A stretch of 64,000 nucleotides of DNA, taken from positions 1 through 64,000 of the forward strand of contig DF241707.1 of assembly GCA_000507305.1 (NCBI GenBank), given 5' to 3'. A program made the position numbers and the translations under genes. The notes under the pieces are model-generated. The model made no database searches. It was not told the DNA's origin and worked only from the letters and a program-made list of their open reading frames with translations. This DNA comes from Breviolum minutum Mf 1.05b.01 (lineage: Eukaryota > Sar > Dinophyceae > Suessiales > Symbiodiniaceae). Of this stretch, positions 21,082 to 33,700 are shown piece by piece (the first letter of the stretch is position 1; each line of letters starts with the position of its first letter).

Positions 21082-21190
21082 CACTTACTTGGCCAATGGC
21101 TAAACTTTATTTTTTTTTGGATTGCATATTGAGTAGGATTTGAATAGGGAAAATATTCAAACTTTTATTTCAGGGTCCATTGGCTAAGTG
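21082..21190 (+). repeat. Family J TIR element, copy J1
   Basis: CACTTACTTGGCCAATGGCT at the left pairs with TCCATTGGCTAAGTGAG at the right. Relatives are at 34226-34331 and 60892-61024. Confidence 0.7.
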
Positions 21191-21474
21191 AGTTCAGGAG
21201 TTTCTTAGTTGGAAATGTATTTTGAGATTCATGTCATCAGTTTCCTCAAACTGATAGGATCTCGTGGCACTGGTTTATATTTAAAGAGCCATGGACAATC
21301 TACATGTTTCCTTGGCTACCTTTCAAATGGTAGATTTTTGCTATGTTCATTCACTGGAGTGTACTTTTGTATTGGAAATGTTGGATCCTGTCATGCAAAG
21401 GTTTTCCCCATGTGTGTTTCATCAACTCTACCGTATACGTCTCCTGAAAAAAACGTATCGAAAAATCATCATTC

Positions 21475-21570
21475 TGTTGATGGAACAAATCCTGCACCAC
21501 CTGGGAATATAAACCTCGTTAGTGATGGGATAAACTGCATATCAACTGGTGCAGGATTTCTTCCATCAAC
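21475..21570 (+). repeat. Family S TIR element, copy S1
   Basis: GTTGATGGAACAAATCCTGC at the left pairs with GCAGGATTTCTTCCATCAAC at the right. A second copy is at 51882-51988. A long + reading over this region is therefore repeat-derived. Confidence 0.75.
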
Positions 21571-21956
21571 CGTCCATCTGGTGCTTGGTTTCTTCAGATT
21601 TTTGTGTCTTTTTGGGATGCTTAAGTGGCCCTTTCAAACCTTCCCTCAAACCAACATAAACCCCAAATATAGGCCATTCCAAAAGGAAACTATATAATAT
21701 TCCAATACATCCAGTTTCAGGTGCTTTTACTTTCTGTTAGTTTCAGGGCCCGTGTAGTTTTCGGAATATCTTGGTTTCATGTGGTGTTTTTCAACCCACC
21801 AAACAGTCCTCATGAAAATGCGGTTAGGGGTTGCAAACAAGACAGAGGTCGCACCTGATTTCAGGTTTTATAAGGTGGCACCTTTCGGAGCACGGCCAGA
21901 AGGGCCAGGCCCTGGCCTGGTTTCAGTCATAACTACGCCAGAAGGTTGAACCAGAC

Positions 21957-22379
21957 TTGGGCTTTCAGTCATGGTTGAATTGGTCAAAAAAGGACAGAGA
22001 AACGAGCACATGTTGGAGCAGGCCTGCAGCCCGCGCATGTTGGAGCACATGTTGGAGCAGGGGTATAGCCAGTGGGATCAGAAAGCGGTGGACCGCAAAA
22101 ACTGCTTCAGAGTTTGGGATCCTACCGTCCAATAGTTGGGTCTGCCCAAAATGCTTTTGCGCTGCACAAGGCAATGGGACGTTTTCCTGCAGCCCTGTGT
22201 TGCAAGGATGGGGGAGGTATGTGCGTTGTGCAAAGCGCCTGCCAACCGGATCTTATTGTGATGCCGCTGCTCACATAGTGAGTTTTTGGCGTGAGTGTTT
22301 ATCACCAACTGAACTATGCTTGGCCGACCGGCTGCAAAAAAAGATTAAGAAATTTCAAAAAAGGAATTTTATTATATGA
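21957..22379 (+). other. Open region of uncertain coding status
   Basis: A 140-codon + frame, other + frames and the minus strand are all partly open. The phrase CATGTTGGAGCA recurs three times at 22008-22060. One frame reads NSWVCPKCFCAAQGNGTF, with CPKC and CFC cysteines. No splice sites support it clearly. It could be a retroelement relic. Confidence 0.2.
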
Positions 22380-22790
22380 TTAATTTTGAAATATGTATAC
22401 ATATATATATATATTTACTAATTGCCTTGATATGATTTTTTCCTAAGCCTTGAGATATGTTGAAGGCCTAGCAAAAATGATATTGATAATTTTGAAATGA
22501 TAATTATCTTTTTTTCCAGGTAATAAAAAAACAAAATAATTTTGTTTCTGGATAATAACAAATCAAAATATCAAGTAATATGAATACAATATGTCGTAAT
22601 ATATTTCATGTGTTGATCTTATTTTATTTGAATATCGTATATATGAATATATATATATATATATTTATTTAAATAGATAAGGAAACAAGTAAATGCAGTG
22701 CATTTTGAATTTAATTAAAATAGTATTAATTTCAAATTTCTATTCTTTAATAAAATTAGAAGATAGTTTAGGGTTTAGGGTTTGGCATCA
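22380..22790. other. AT-rich island with short telomere-like run
   Basis: About 400 bp far richer in A and T than the surroundings, with several (AT)n runs (22398-22413 and about 22648-22664). It ends near two tandem TTTAGGG units at 22767-22780. No gene is seen. Confidence 0.6.
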
Positions 22791-22907
22791 AATCGTCAAA
22801 AGGAATAATTTGGAGGATGTTGGAAGATGAAAGGGCTATTTTCCAGGGTTATTATGGTTTCAATTTTATGTTTGATGTTTACCCCAAAAGTAGGGGGGAA
22901 AATAATC

Positions 22908-23017
22908 CTAGGTGGTGGCAACTCAAATATTTGTTTTATGTTCACCCCGAACTCTTGGGGAAACGATCCAATTTGACGCGCATATTTTTCAAATGGGTTG
23001 GTTCAACCACCAACTAG
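22908..23017 (+). repeat. Family A TIR element, copy A9
   Basis: CTAGGTGGTGGCAACTCAAA to GGTTCAACCACCAACTAG, flanked on both sides by TAATC. It carries the variant GGCAACTC block in place of GGTTTC. Confidence 0.85.
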
Positions 23018-23088
23018 TAATCAACTTTCACTAATATATCTAATATTTTTGTTGCAAATGTTGGTTCAACCACCAACGGTCGCGCCAG

Positions 23089-23192
23089 GGACGATGAAGA
23101 CATGGAAGCAGCTGCTGAAAAAGCGGCCTTGGAACGTGGCAAGCGCCTCTCAAAACGAGGTTTCCGACCCAGTTGAGACGCGTCACGGAAAG
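23089..23192 (+). CDS. Candidate exon, frame ambiguous
   Basis: The acceptor CGCGCCAG and the strong donor GGAAAG|GTGGGT bracket 104 bp. The frame open to that donor reads TMKTWKQLLKKRPWNVASAS. Another frame reads DDEDMEAAAEKAALERGKRL and meets a stop after SKRGFRPS or a weak donor at 23159. The second looks like a charged helix and the first has the better donor. Confidence 0.35.
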
Positions 23193-23229
23193 GTGGGTGG
23201 TTTTATCACTAAAGATTTTTTGTTGGTAC

Positions 23230-23450
23230 CGAAAATGGAGGAATTCCTCAACTATATAAGCTGTATGGATGTTAGGCTTATATAAGGCAAAAATGAATTT
23301 CAGGTAAACTATTAAAAACTGTATGATGTATACGGCTTAAGGGAAAATATCTGTAAGGGAGTTTTCCCACCTACAAAATAGTTTTCTAAGATCTTCTAAG
23401 GTTCAGGATTCCTGCATATTTTGGTACCGGAAACTTTCGCTGATCATTTT
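23230..23450 (+). repeat. Family K element, rearranged
   Basis: GGCTTATATAAGGCAAAAAT and a second half with GTATACGGCTTAAGGGAAAA suggest two overlapping K copies. It ends at TTTTGGTACCGGAAACTTTC. Confidence 0.5.
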
Positions 23451-23919
23451 CATGGGAATCTAAGGGGTCCAATCCCTTCCAAATGCCACGTTTTAACCTA
23501 GCAAAATAGCCGGCCTCATTAGGGGCAATATGATGGTTAATAAGTAAATAACCTCGAAAAAAAACATGTTGGCTATGTTTGTTGGAGGAGGTTGCAGGTT
23601 GGATATCGAAAATAAGTTGGACGTTGGGTTTCAGTTGTCAATTTTGCGAGGGTTTTGGTGAGATTTTCTTGGGGAAGATCAAGCAAAGCATTTTCTTTTT
23701 GCACAAATATATAATATAGGGATATTGTAGTTAGATATAATGAAGTGTCCCAAACACTTAAGGAATGACATGTCAAGATGGTTGGATTGATCAGTGAGAT
23801 TTGAATGATTTGGGGTGCATCCTCCTCATCCTTGTGTCGTATTGGATCCTTGAATCCTTGGTCGGATGATCTAGGTTTGTTCCGGAATGATCTCACAGGA
23901 CTCTCGGAAATGTTCAGAT

Positions 23920-24024
23920 ACACCCCCGAAAACTAACATGGAAGCTAAACATGAAGGTTTGGAAGATGATTTTCCTTTTCAAAGGCATGATTTTCAGGTT
24001 CCATGTTAGTTTTCTGGGGGGGTA
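23920..24024 (+). repeat. Family C TIR element, copy C2
   Basis: TACACCCCCGAAAACTAACA at the left and TGTTAGTTTTCTGGGGGGGT at the right. Confidence 0.8.
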
Positions 24025-24347
24025 CAGCACGGATCATGGTTCAAGTGATACTCCATTTTGTTCAATGTTTGTGAAGGGCTTCATATCAACACCTGAAGTA
24101 TGTGGTGAGTCCGTAGGTGGCGATCGCCACTCCCAAAAGGTAGGGAAAAGTAAGGGGTTATGATAAACCGTCTACTTTCCAGGTGGTGTATACCATGAAT
24201 TTAAGTCAAATGGTAGGTAAATATTCCAGTCCCATGGAGCATATATGGGTAGGTTATAACTCCTAAATATGAAGGTAAAGGTTGTGGGTTGTGTGTTTCG
24301 CATGGTTTTGGTACAGTTTTTGAAGTACCTACGCGAAGGTTGCCATT

Positions 24348-24492
24348 TGAACAATGAAAAAAACCTTCGTTGTTTAGGTTGTATAGGGGATTATACTACC
24401 CAGTTATATGGAGATTATAATAAGCCCTTCTAAGGATCCCTATAACCCAACCAGTATAATTGAAAGTAGTAAGGGTTTTTTTTCGTGGCTCA
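24348..24492 (+). repeat. Family E TIR element, copy E3
   Basis: TTGAACAATGAAAAAAACCT to GGTTTTTTTTCGTGGCTCA. The interior GGGGATTATACTACCCAGTT is intact. Confidence 0.75.
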
Positions 24493-24765
24493 TTTGTTGG
24501 GTGGTCCAACCATCTCTGCCACTATGACAACTGATGCAGGTACCGCAATGCTGAATCTTCGCTGGTTGCCTGCAGGATGTTTAACGGGGGGGGGGGGTGG
24601 AAAAGCAGATGGTTTCGTTGACGCAGAGAATGACTGAGACATACATTTACCCCATAAGATACCCTTCCAAAGTTTAACATGGTTCACCCGAAAATGGTAC
24701 CTTGGAATAGGAGATTCCTTTTGACAACTATCATTTTTAGGTTCCATGTTTAACTTGGGGAGGAT

Positions 24766-24866
24766 ACATGTAGGGAATATTTACCTAGCCATTTCCACTT
24801 TGAATGTGGCCAGTTTTCACCGTTCATGTAGGTAAATAATCCATATACATGGATCCTATGGGTCAG
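24766..24866 (+). repeat. Family D TIR element, copy D5, next to a family C remnant
   Basis: GTAGGGAATATTTACCTA pairs with TAGGTAAATAATCCATATAC before GGATCCTATGGG. A family C right end (AGGTTCCATGTTTAACTTGG) directly precedes it. Confidence 0.5.
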
Positions 24867-25338
24867 GGATTCAATCACCTAACGTCAGAGGATGATGAAG
24901 GGGTGTACAATCATCTCCAAAACGCAAAGGTATGTGGGGAGCCACTACCATTCTCAGAAGGTGAGCCAGGATCCCTAGGGATATCAAAAGGTAGTGAAGA
25001 ATAAGGTTACCTTCTACCATATATTCACTATTTAATTCACCATACTTATTTCATAGATGTCCCTTTGTGTTCTTTTTCAAAGAATGTTCACTATTCCATT
25101 TGTTTATCATGGTGAAATTCACCCAGATGACCAGATTTAGTTTATGTTTTCTGTGTAGTCAATTGCATGTTGATTTTGATCAACTTGACCAAACGAAAGG
25201 ATAACACAATCAAATCAATATGTTAAATCAAAAACGTAGACAAATTCAATCCTGATATCATGCTGATAGTTTCAGTTGAACAATGATGATATGATAGATT
25301 TGATATATGCTTTCAATTTGATATTTGCAAAGTCACAG

Positions 25339-25858
25339 ACATGCTCTTCAAAACCCGATCATCACATCCATTCAAGCAGCATTCCGCCATTGGTGACCGG
25401 TACCGCCATACTGTTACACCCCTTCATGACACCGATGCCGATGGCCCGTTTTTTGAAGATCCACCAGGACGGCAAAGCAACATCATCACCACAGTGGATA
25501 CAGCAGGCAGATGACCTGAGAAGTGAAGAAGGGGTTTGGTTGGCGTGATGTTCCAAAGCATTTTTTCAAGGGATAGTTGGATGTACCCCGATCCCAACGT
25601 GGGCCCCCTATGGGAAATCCCTAGAAAAAAAAGGCCCTATATAGTGAGTATTTATGGGTTTTAATCCCCAAACAATCCCTAGCGAACACAATACATACCA
25701 TGGCAGGTTGGTCAACAACATGGTTTTGTTTCGCGGTTTTTTATGATTTTGTGAAGATCCTGAGGTGTTTGTCACCGGAGACTTGAGGCAAAAGGATGAT
25801 CCAATTTGATTTGAGCATATTTTGCAAAAGAAATGCGTGGTTCAAAAAACTGAAACTT

Positions 25859-25889
<31 letters not shown>

Positions 25890-26440
25890 TACTACTACTA
25901 CTACTACTACCACTACTTCTCTAATTCAAGGTTTCCCTATACTTTGCACCTTGTTGATGTTTTTCTTTTTTTCAGACTATGCTAATGCCGCCTTTCTTGG
26001 GATGAGATGGCCAGGCACCGTGGGCTTCTGGGAAGTGTCACGTAACGGCAACGTGAAGATTCTCGCAGAGATGCACCTTGGCGTTACGTGAAGTCAAATG
26101 TTGGGGAAAAATGCAGCGGACATGTTTGTGGATGTGGGTGCTTCATCCTAGGATTTTTTTTTACAGTACCTATATTATGATGACATGTCGACATGCATAA
26201 ACATGTTATCACTCAACAACTCTACAACTTATCACCATACCCAACTTGCCATGATTTTTTTCCACTATTCACCATACACCCATTGGTTGGTATCAAAGGA
26301 CAGTTCATCTCTGTGAACAAGTGATTAGCCGCGTGAACGCGCTACCTGATCAGCACCCTCAGGAGGAAACGGGAGAGGCCTTTTTAAAGTCCGATCCAAC
26401 CATGCGCTCTTCGCAGAACGTTGGCCATCCCGAGGGCTGA
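25339..26440 (+). CDS. Unidentified gene, three exons joined in frame
   Basis: Exons are 25339-25506, 25976-26087 and 26299-26440 (TGA at 26438-26440). The first follows a GTCACAG acceptor. It reads KQHSAIGDRYRHTVTPLHDT and ends NIITTVDTA at CAGCAG|GCAGAT, a GC donor of the type allowed in dinoflagellates. The second follows a TTTTTTTCAG acceptor and reads YANAAFLGMRWPGTVGFWEV, then SRNGNVKILAEMHLGV. The third reads VHLCEQVISRVNALPDQHPQ and ends SSQNVGHPEG. Phases match at both junctions. VGFWEVSRNGNVKILAE looks like a propeller-type strand pair, but I cannot name the family. In exon 1 a second frame ending at a GTGAAG donor also fits phase. The second exon could instead end at the in-frame TGA at 26089-26091. 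Confidence 0.4.
25569..25702 (+). repeat. Family M repeat, copy M1
   Basis: GGGATAGTTGGATGTACCCC, GGGAAATCCCTA and GGCCCTATATAGTGAGTATT are shared with 47455-47640 and 50569-50728. It lies within the GC-AG intron 25507-25975. Confidence 0.7.
25858..25920 (+). repeat. (ACT)n microsatellite
   Basis: About 20 near-perfect ACT units within an intron, shortly before the acceptor at 25975. Confidence 0.9.
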
Positions 26441-27017
26441 TGGTGATCTCACCGGGTTGCGGATAATGAAAGCTATCAACATTGGCATTGGTATCAGAAG
26501 CAACCCTAGGTGGTGGCATACATCTGCAGGTGCGTTGTTCCCAAAGTCTTGGGTGCAACTTTTGGCATCACACCAGCTGGCAATGGGGAACTGAGCCTGC
26601 TTGTTAAAGCAACAGCATCTGGATGCACCGACGTGGGCCCGCAGCTCTTCTCTACTTAGGTTGTTAGAATCACCACCTGAAACCGTTTCCCAACCGTGAC
26701 CAAACTTGACTAAGACTTAGGTGAGGTCACTTAACTGCTTACCCGCTGAAAAGGGCACTTAAACCAAAAAACAATTTTGGGTCACGAGTTTAGATGAATC
26801 TGGTTGATGATCTTTTTTGTTGCTTGTGGATGGAGTTGCCGAACCCCTGTTCATATGGCCGAAAATAAATAGGTTTCACTGGGATTCTTTCACCCCTATC
26901 AGTGGATCCAGTGACTTTGGCCTCTTCTTTGTGAACATTTTGACATTTGGGTCTGATTTTGTTTGTTTTCTGAGTATCCCCAAATCCCATGTATATTTCC
27001 CTGCATTTACACCATAT

Positions 27018-27125
27018 CTGGGTGGTGGTTTCAAATATTTTTCATGTTCACCCCGAACCTTGTGGAAATGATCCAATTTGACTTGCGCATGTTTTTAAAA
27101 TGGTTTGGTTCAACCACCCAACTAG
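27018..27125 (+). repeat. Family A TIR element, copy A10
   Basis: CTGGGTGGTGGTTTCAAATA to TTCAACCACCCAACTAG. It is joined without a gap to the right half of a family B element. Confidence 0.85.
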
Positions 27126-27206
27126 GGTTGGATACGTCCCAATTAGTACGTTCCAACCCAACTTACTAAGGATCGATACTAAGTTCCAGCAGGACACCCA
27201 AGTACC
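27126..27206 (+). repeat. Family B element, right half only (B3)
   Basis: GGTTGGATACGTCCCAATTA to AAGTTCCAGCAGGACACCCA. The left half is absent and a family A copy takes its place. Confidence 0.6.
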
Positions 27207-27535
27207 TGAAGAAGTGACCTCAGCCACAGCCAAGTGTTTCCATCTATACTGAAATTATACTGATTATACTGTAAATCCACCAAATGTTTCATTTTCTTGT
27301 GTCCCTAAGAATCCAGACCCCTCCCGAAAATCTCGTAGGATTGATGGCTCAACATCCCATCCCAGAATAGGTTTTTGGGAGGAAATATCCCGGATTCAGG
27401 ACGGACATACCCTTGGACCGCAAAAATTCATGGAAAAATGCAGGTTTTAGTTTTCATCCCTAGAAATATGGGTGAACGAAATGTCATAACCGGGTCATAA
27501 ACCCCTCAAAAATGAGGGTTTCACGTGGGGTCCCT

Positions 27536-27720
27536 GGGGTTAGAAGAATCTTTTTGCCACAGAAGTTCATCCCCAAATATTTTTTTTGCATATGTTTTGC
27601 ATATTTTTGTTTTTTTTGCATAATAATATGCAACAAAAATATGCAACAAAAATATGCAACAAAAATATTTAGTATTCCACAAGATCTGTTTTAGGCAAAG
27701 ATTCTTCTAACCTTGGGGGG
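27536..27720 (+). repeat. Hairpin element with internal 13 bp tandem repeat
   Basis: GGGGTTAGAAGAATCTTTTT at the left is mirrored by GCAAAGATTCTTCTAACCTT at the right. The loop contains ATGCATATTTTTG-type sequence and then three tandem copies of ATATGCAACAAAA. The element ends 17 bp before the first supported WD40 exon. Confidence 0.75.
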
Positions 27721-27737
27721 TTTTTGGATCCACCAAG

Positions 27738-30700
27738 GCCCGGTGAGGCAGAAGTGGATGCCTTGTCCTTCAGCGAAGGTGGTGATAAATTGGCATTAGG
27801 TGGTCAGGACGGGGCCCGGGTTTCCGTGAAGAAAGTGCTTGGAAGGCATTGGGAAGGGAAATTATTTTTGCATGGAATTTTTTGTTTGAAGGGTTTTTTT
27901 TGGACAAAAATTGAAGGTACAAACTTTTAGGATCCATGGGACTGGTATATCTGCCTACATTCACCATTAAAATCAACCATTCATGTAGGTAAATATTTCA
28001 GTCCCATGGATCCGTCATGGGTTTTTTAAGGGTATATCAAAAAACATGCCCAAATGAAACAAAAATGTTGGCATGGATTTTTTGGTTTCCGTGACCTGGT
28101 GTTTTTTGTTCCTGTTCGTTTGAGTTTGTTTTTTTTGGGAAGCCATTGGTGTAGAGCCAGCCACCTGTTTCGATGAAACAATGAAAAATTATGTCCATGG
28201 ATATTTCTTCGTTTTTTTCAGTACCAGGACCTGGGAACCCACGTTTTACTGGTTTAAAAAAAAACATACATAGTTTTAGTAAAGGTTTTAAACCTTCGTT
28301 TTTCCATGGGTTTTTGGGGGACTCAAGGCTTCTAGTACCACCCTTTTTCTGGGTGGTGGTTTCAAATATTGTTCAATTTCCACCCCTATTCGGTGAAGAT
28401 TCCCATTGTGACGAGCATAGTTTTCAAAGGGGTGCTTCAACCACCAACATAATTTTATATGGGAAATTTGCCCAGGAAAGATATGGGAATTTATTTATAT
28501 ATATATATATTTAAATATTTAGATAANAGTATAACTAGATATCTATATATATATATATATTTGTTTCCCGGAGGGGTATCTCTTCAAAAAACCCCCAAGA
28601 ACCCCTCCATCCCCAATTATCGCGATGCAATTTTGGATGTTTTTTTCCAGGAGAAGGTGGTAAAGATCTACGATGTGGGACAGTTACTTGGGTGATTTAA
28701 CAAGCGGCAAAAACAAACTGTGGAGACCTACAATCCCTGTTGATGGTTGGTTTAGTTGATTTTTTTGTTATCATTGTAGTATCCTGGTTGTTTTAAAAGA
28801 TACTATGCGTAACAAGGATATTTATACATGCATATAGTCTATCGTATATCTATATCATCAAAAAAACATGCAGTTAATCACCATGTTTGATAGAACATTG
28901 GTATAACATCCATCGCTAAGAGCTTGGTGTGCATGCACATGTTTATTTGTTCTGAGGTCCATTTCATGGCATTTTGACGGTACCACCCTACGATTGTTAT
29001 AAATGAGTTATAACCCCTATAGAAATGACATTATAAATGGGTAACTGGAGTTAGAACCCTACTTAGAACTGGTTTTTGGGCACACCTTGTTCAATATAAA
29101 AATGACAAAAAGAGATGAAATTGCTATATGCAAGGTGCGGGAAATATGGTCAAAAACACCTGGCCCTTACACCCTGGAAGATTAAGATGGAAGCCAAGGA
29201 TAAAGGTTTGATTAGATGATTTTCTAGGGTGGGACATGTTATAAGTTGTTCCCTGGAGGGTATTTATTTTCAGGGATTTTAACATGTTTGGGGTGCAATA
29301 ACCACCCACCCGACGTAGAATGAAGCAACTCTTCTTCTGAGGTTGAAGAGTAGCAAAGGTCGTGATATGTCTCCAGACACTCGGCAAAAAAAAAGCGTAA
29401 ACGGTTGGGTTTCCCTTAACAAGGCCGGCTATTTTTCACCCTGTTCTAAGGGAGGCTCCCCCGTGTTTTCAGGCCTCATGAGGTCGGAGGCTCGCCCGCA
29501 GTGCCGTTAACATGGGCGATCTTTTAACATGGCTCGATGACAATCGAGGAAGCTGCGCCCATATACAAGCACGCTGTCCACGCTCCAAAGATGCTGTGGT
29601 TCAGACGACAAAAAGCCCAGGCCACTCGGGCACGCCAACGATGACCGACAACATCTCGGAGCAGACCTTTTCACCCCGTGGCAGATTGACGACATCGGGG
29701 ATCTTGACGACATCGTGGCAAAAGTTGAAAAAAAAAGGAGAAAGATGCGGGGGAACTCAGTCGTTGTTTTCTCTGCACGCATACATGGCAGCGTTAACGT
29801 CAAGAAGCTCGAGGACAGGAAAGAGCTTGATCCATGCCTGGAAATGCCAAGGGAAAGATCTCACCCGTTGAGATGTTTTTTCCACTTCCGACATAAAATC
29901 CAACCAAAATTGAGGTAAATCTACATGGTGGGCCATGCTAGTTATAAATGGAGTTATGGGGCCCCTATAAATGGCCTTATAAACGGCTAACTGGCGTTGA
30001 AACCTTACTTATAGGAGTTATTACGTCATTTATATTTGGTACGGGCCCACCTTGTACCATACATTGACTATTTAGGATTGTGTTCTTTGGAGAAAGCTTC
30101 CATGATTCATTTGTGAATCAACGAGCTCATTTTGAGTGCATCTCCAAATACTGACATGGATGCCCAAAATGATGTTTGGGAAGATCAAACTAAGATATGT
30201 TGGGTCATTTTGGGTATCTATTCGTGAAATTTCAGGGGGGTATATGAAACCATGGTATCCAAGTTGGACACACATACACAAACCATCCCCATATCAACTG
30301 GTTTTGCCAGAAGCCTAAGGATGTTGGAAACACCAACAAGAGTATACAATCTAAGCAGTAGGTTTTGGATATTGTACCAGACCAACTATATTTTGAAGTT
30401 GTTGATTTACCAGGAAAACAATGGTTTCTGCTGTTGACAACTTCAGAAAATGTTGCACCTGTATTTCCCGATCATCCATGTTATTTTTTGTGTGGCAGTT
30501 TTGATAACATTTCCCAACGCTTGAGCAGTGATCAAAGCCGTGCTTATGTTTGTTAAATGGTGATGAAATACTACAGTACCCAGTTCTATTCCGGGACTAT
30601 TTCATAAGACATTTGATAAGGGTCCCATCATGAACCAACCATTTTAGGGCATGAGACTTCTTCAAACAAAATCAGTGGTAACTGCTTCTGTATCCCCGCA

Positions 30701-33700
30701 AAAAAATCCTAAGTAATAACGTCTTGCGCCTGAAATTCATGATGGGAAAGAAAGGTGTTCCGGCACTTTCCTTTTAATAAATTGTCCCCTGAAATCAAGG
30801 TTTTGAGCGTTGTTCACTGGGCCTGGAATTTGACAATTTCTTTCCAAAAGTGATGGGTTGATGATGTAAGGGGGAGAAAAATACCCCCCAAGAAAATTGG
30901 CCAAGATAACATGTTAGGGTAGAACTTGGAAAGTGGAAAACGATATTTAATTTTATACGAAGAAGAACAAATACCAGTTTGTGACGTTTTTGGATGTATT
31001 TTTGCACTTAAATGTGTGAACTTTTGTTTGCAAATAATGTTGATGACATTGTTTTCTGAAGCGATCCACATAAATTCATCATCAAACATCAGGCATGTTT
31101 TTTATTGGGGGGATGGTCCTGGTACCCTAAACATCCACTATTTTTTTTCATGGTTGTTTTAGTTGGATGATCTTTGTTTCAAAAATGGTTGTTTAGGGAT
31201 CCAGGGTTGTGGGGTTTTCGGCATGATTCATTCCCGAAGGTGGTCCGTCTTAGCCGATCGTTATAGAGATGGAGTTCGTTACAGGCCCTATAAACCCCCC
31301 TGAAATCTAACACCAAAAAATGGCCATATTTAAAGCCGGAACCACCTTTTCCAAGGCCCATCATATTGGGTATCCAGCCGTTAGTTTTTGTGGGTGTAAA
31401 TGGCCGAAAATTCGAAGGTTGTTTCAACACACCGAACTGGAACACACCCCGAAAAATCCGTTACCAACAGGCTATAACCCAAATTTCATTTCATAAGTGG
31501 CAAAAATAAGGGATTGCCGATGGGGTGTGCGATATCGGTGTGTGTTTTTTCAATTTTCTTGGAAAAAATAGATGGGTAAGTGGAGTTATTTCACCCCTAT
31601 AAGTGGAGTTCTGGGCCCCCTACTTGTCACTGGTTTTTTGGTTAGCTTCCATCAGTATGGCTTATAACCCCAGTTGCCCATTAATAAGGGGCCCCATAAC
31701 TCCATTTATAACTGGTAACAGGGCCCACCTTGTAATACATTCGCATACAGTATTCCGTTAGAACCTTAGATCTTTTGAGTTTTTCCGTGGGGTTTTAAAT
31801 TAGTGACCCACCAAAAGGTTTCAACTGTTAGCGTGTGGGACCTAAGTTAAGTTTGGCCATGAAGTTATTCATTACAAGAATCCTTATGTGCATCATTGAG
31901 GTTCAGTCAATTTTGAACTCTTCACCCCCAAAAAAAACAACTCATCTGGCAATTCTGCCGTAAACGTGACCTTTTTTTGGGATGATGACTTTACGTGACC
32001 CCTTTTAAACGTTATGATTCATGATTAAGTGTGGAGATGATCCAATTTGACTAATATTTTTCAACTGGGTTGCAACCACCAACTAGATGAGTTTGTTGTT
32101 GAAGCAAAATATTCAACCATGACAAGTGCTTCACCCCTTATTAGATGCTTGTCCATCTAATTACCTCATTATGTTTGTGTGGAATGGACAAGCTTTACCT
32201 TCAAACCCTAGATCTTCCAAAATGATCCAGTCATACCTTGGGTTTGGAGATAATTGGGTCCTCCAAAAAGGCCTTGAGCTTCAGCATTGTGTTTGGGGTT
32301 TGGAATACCGATACTCACAAGGTATGACTTGAAGACTAGGGAAAAATGCACGTCCATGACATGCCGAGTTCCAGATTTTGGTGGCTTGCTTCTCCAGGAA
32401 TTGGTCATGGGCAACAGTGCAGCAACACGAGGCACCTTTGGTGTTTTTGTGAGTGCACTTGAGTGGACGAAAATCTCTGGTTTCGCCATTGTTTTGGGGG
32501 GGGGGTTTTGTTGATATATACTTTAGAGAAAACCAAGATAGGAATTTGAAAAAATCCACCATTTCCATAGGTAACGTATTTCCTATTAGAACAAGGGTGG
32601 ATTTCCAACCAGCCATGTTAGTTTACTGGAATGGATACAATAACTACCATATGCAACAAGCTGCCATTTTAAGTATTCCAGTATTTTTGTTGTCAGGCAT
32701 ACCAAAAAACACACTCATCATATTTGTTTAGAAATGAATTTTATGTTAATGAAATCTATATAACCTTCCCTATTTTTTATGTTAAAACAATAGTCAAATA
32801 GTTAAATTATCCAACTATCAATCCAACCCTTCCCAGTGAATCCATACGAAAATAGCGTCTCTCCGTTGTTTTTGTTTCGTGTTTCCACCTCACCATCCCC
32901 TCCCCTTGTGTGTCCTTACACCACGTACCCACCAGAAATCTGCCGGCTTTAAAGGGCGTTTATATGGAAAACCCCATGGATTTCCCTCAAGTGATAAGGC
33001 CGGCTTTATATGAAAACATCCCTGAAACTAACAGCAAACGCACCTGAAAATAGACCATCCCAAAAGGAAAGTAGTCTTCCAAATGTCTTCCAACTTCCAT
33101 CCATCAAGTTTCAGGTGCTATGATAGTTTTAGGGATGATATATAATACCTGACAAGGGGGTACGTCACGTTAGGTTGACCATGTCATTGTTCCACGGTTC
33201 ACGAAAGGCGAAAAACCTGGCATGCATAGTCTCAAGATCATGTCCATCCGTTCGGTGCCAATGCTACTTGGCAAGCAGTTGATGGAATGATCAGCACAAG
33301 GATACGTACGATTGGGGGGCAAGACTCAAGAGAAATACGCAACCAATCCTTGAGCATGTTGCGTTGTACCAAAGAAACGGCTGGTGATGGGTGGATAATG
33401 GAGTGCTTCTTGCAAAGGATTGAGGTCTAAAGTCCCATTATTTGCATATAAATAGGGAATAAATGCATCAACCCAATCACTGTAGAGGTTTATAAACGCT
33501 TTATTAGACATCCACGAGGATATTTTTGTTCATTGCATGGAATTTCTCATGTGATCAATAGCGAATCGAAGGTTATGCCCTTAGAACCAAAGCTGGCTGA
33601 CTATCCCTTTCTTGCCACGTTTTCCCGGTAAGAATATCTGGCCTTGTTTTCAAGGGATCGTTCAACCATCACAAATCTTAGGGTATTTCACTTAGAACCT

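Noticed and set aside
21209..21697. 162-codon + strand reading
   Set aside because: It crosses a family J/S repeat region (S1 at 21475-21570), and its composition follows the repeat; no splice sites fit.
22767..22785. A telomere
   Set aside because: Only two full TTTAGGG units, embedded in other sequence; at most an interstitial trace.
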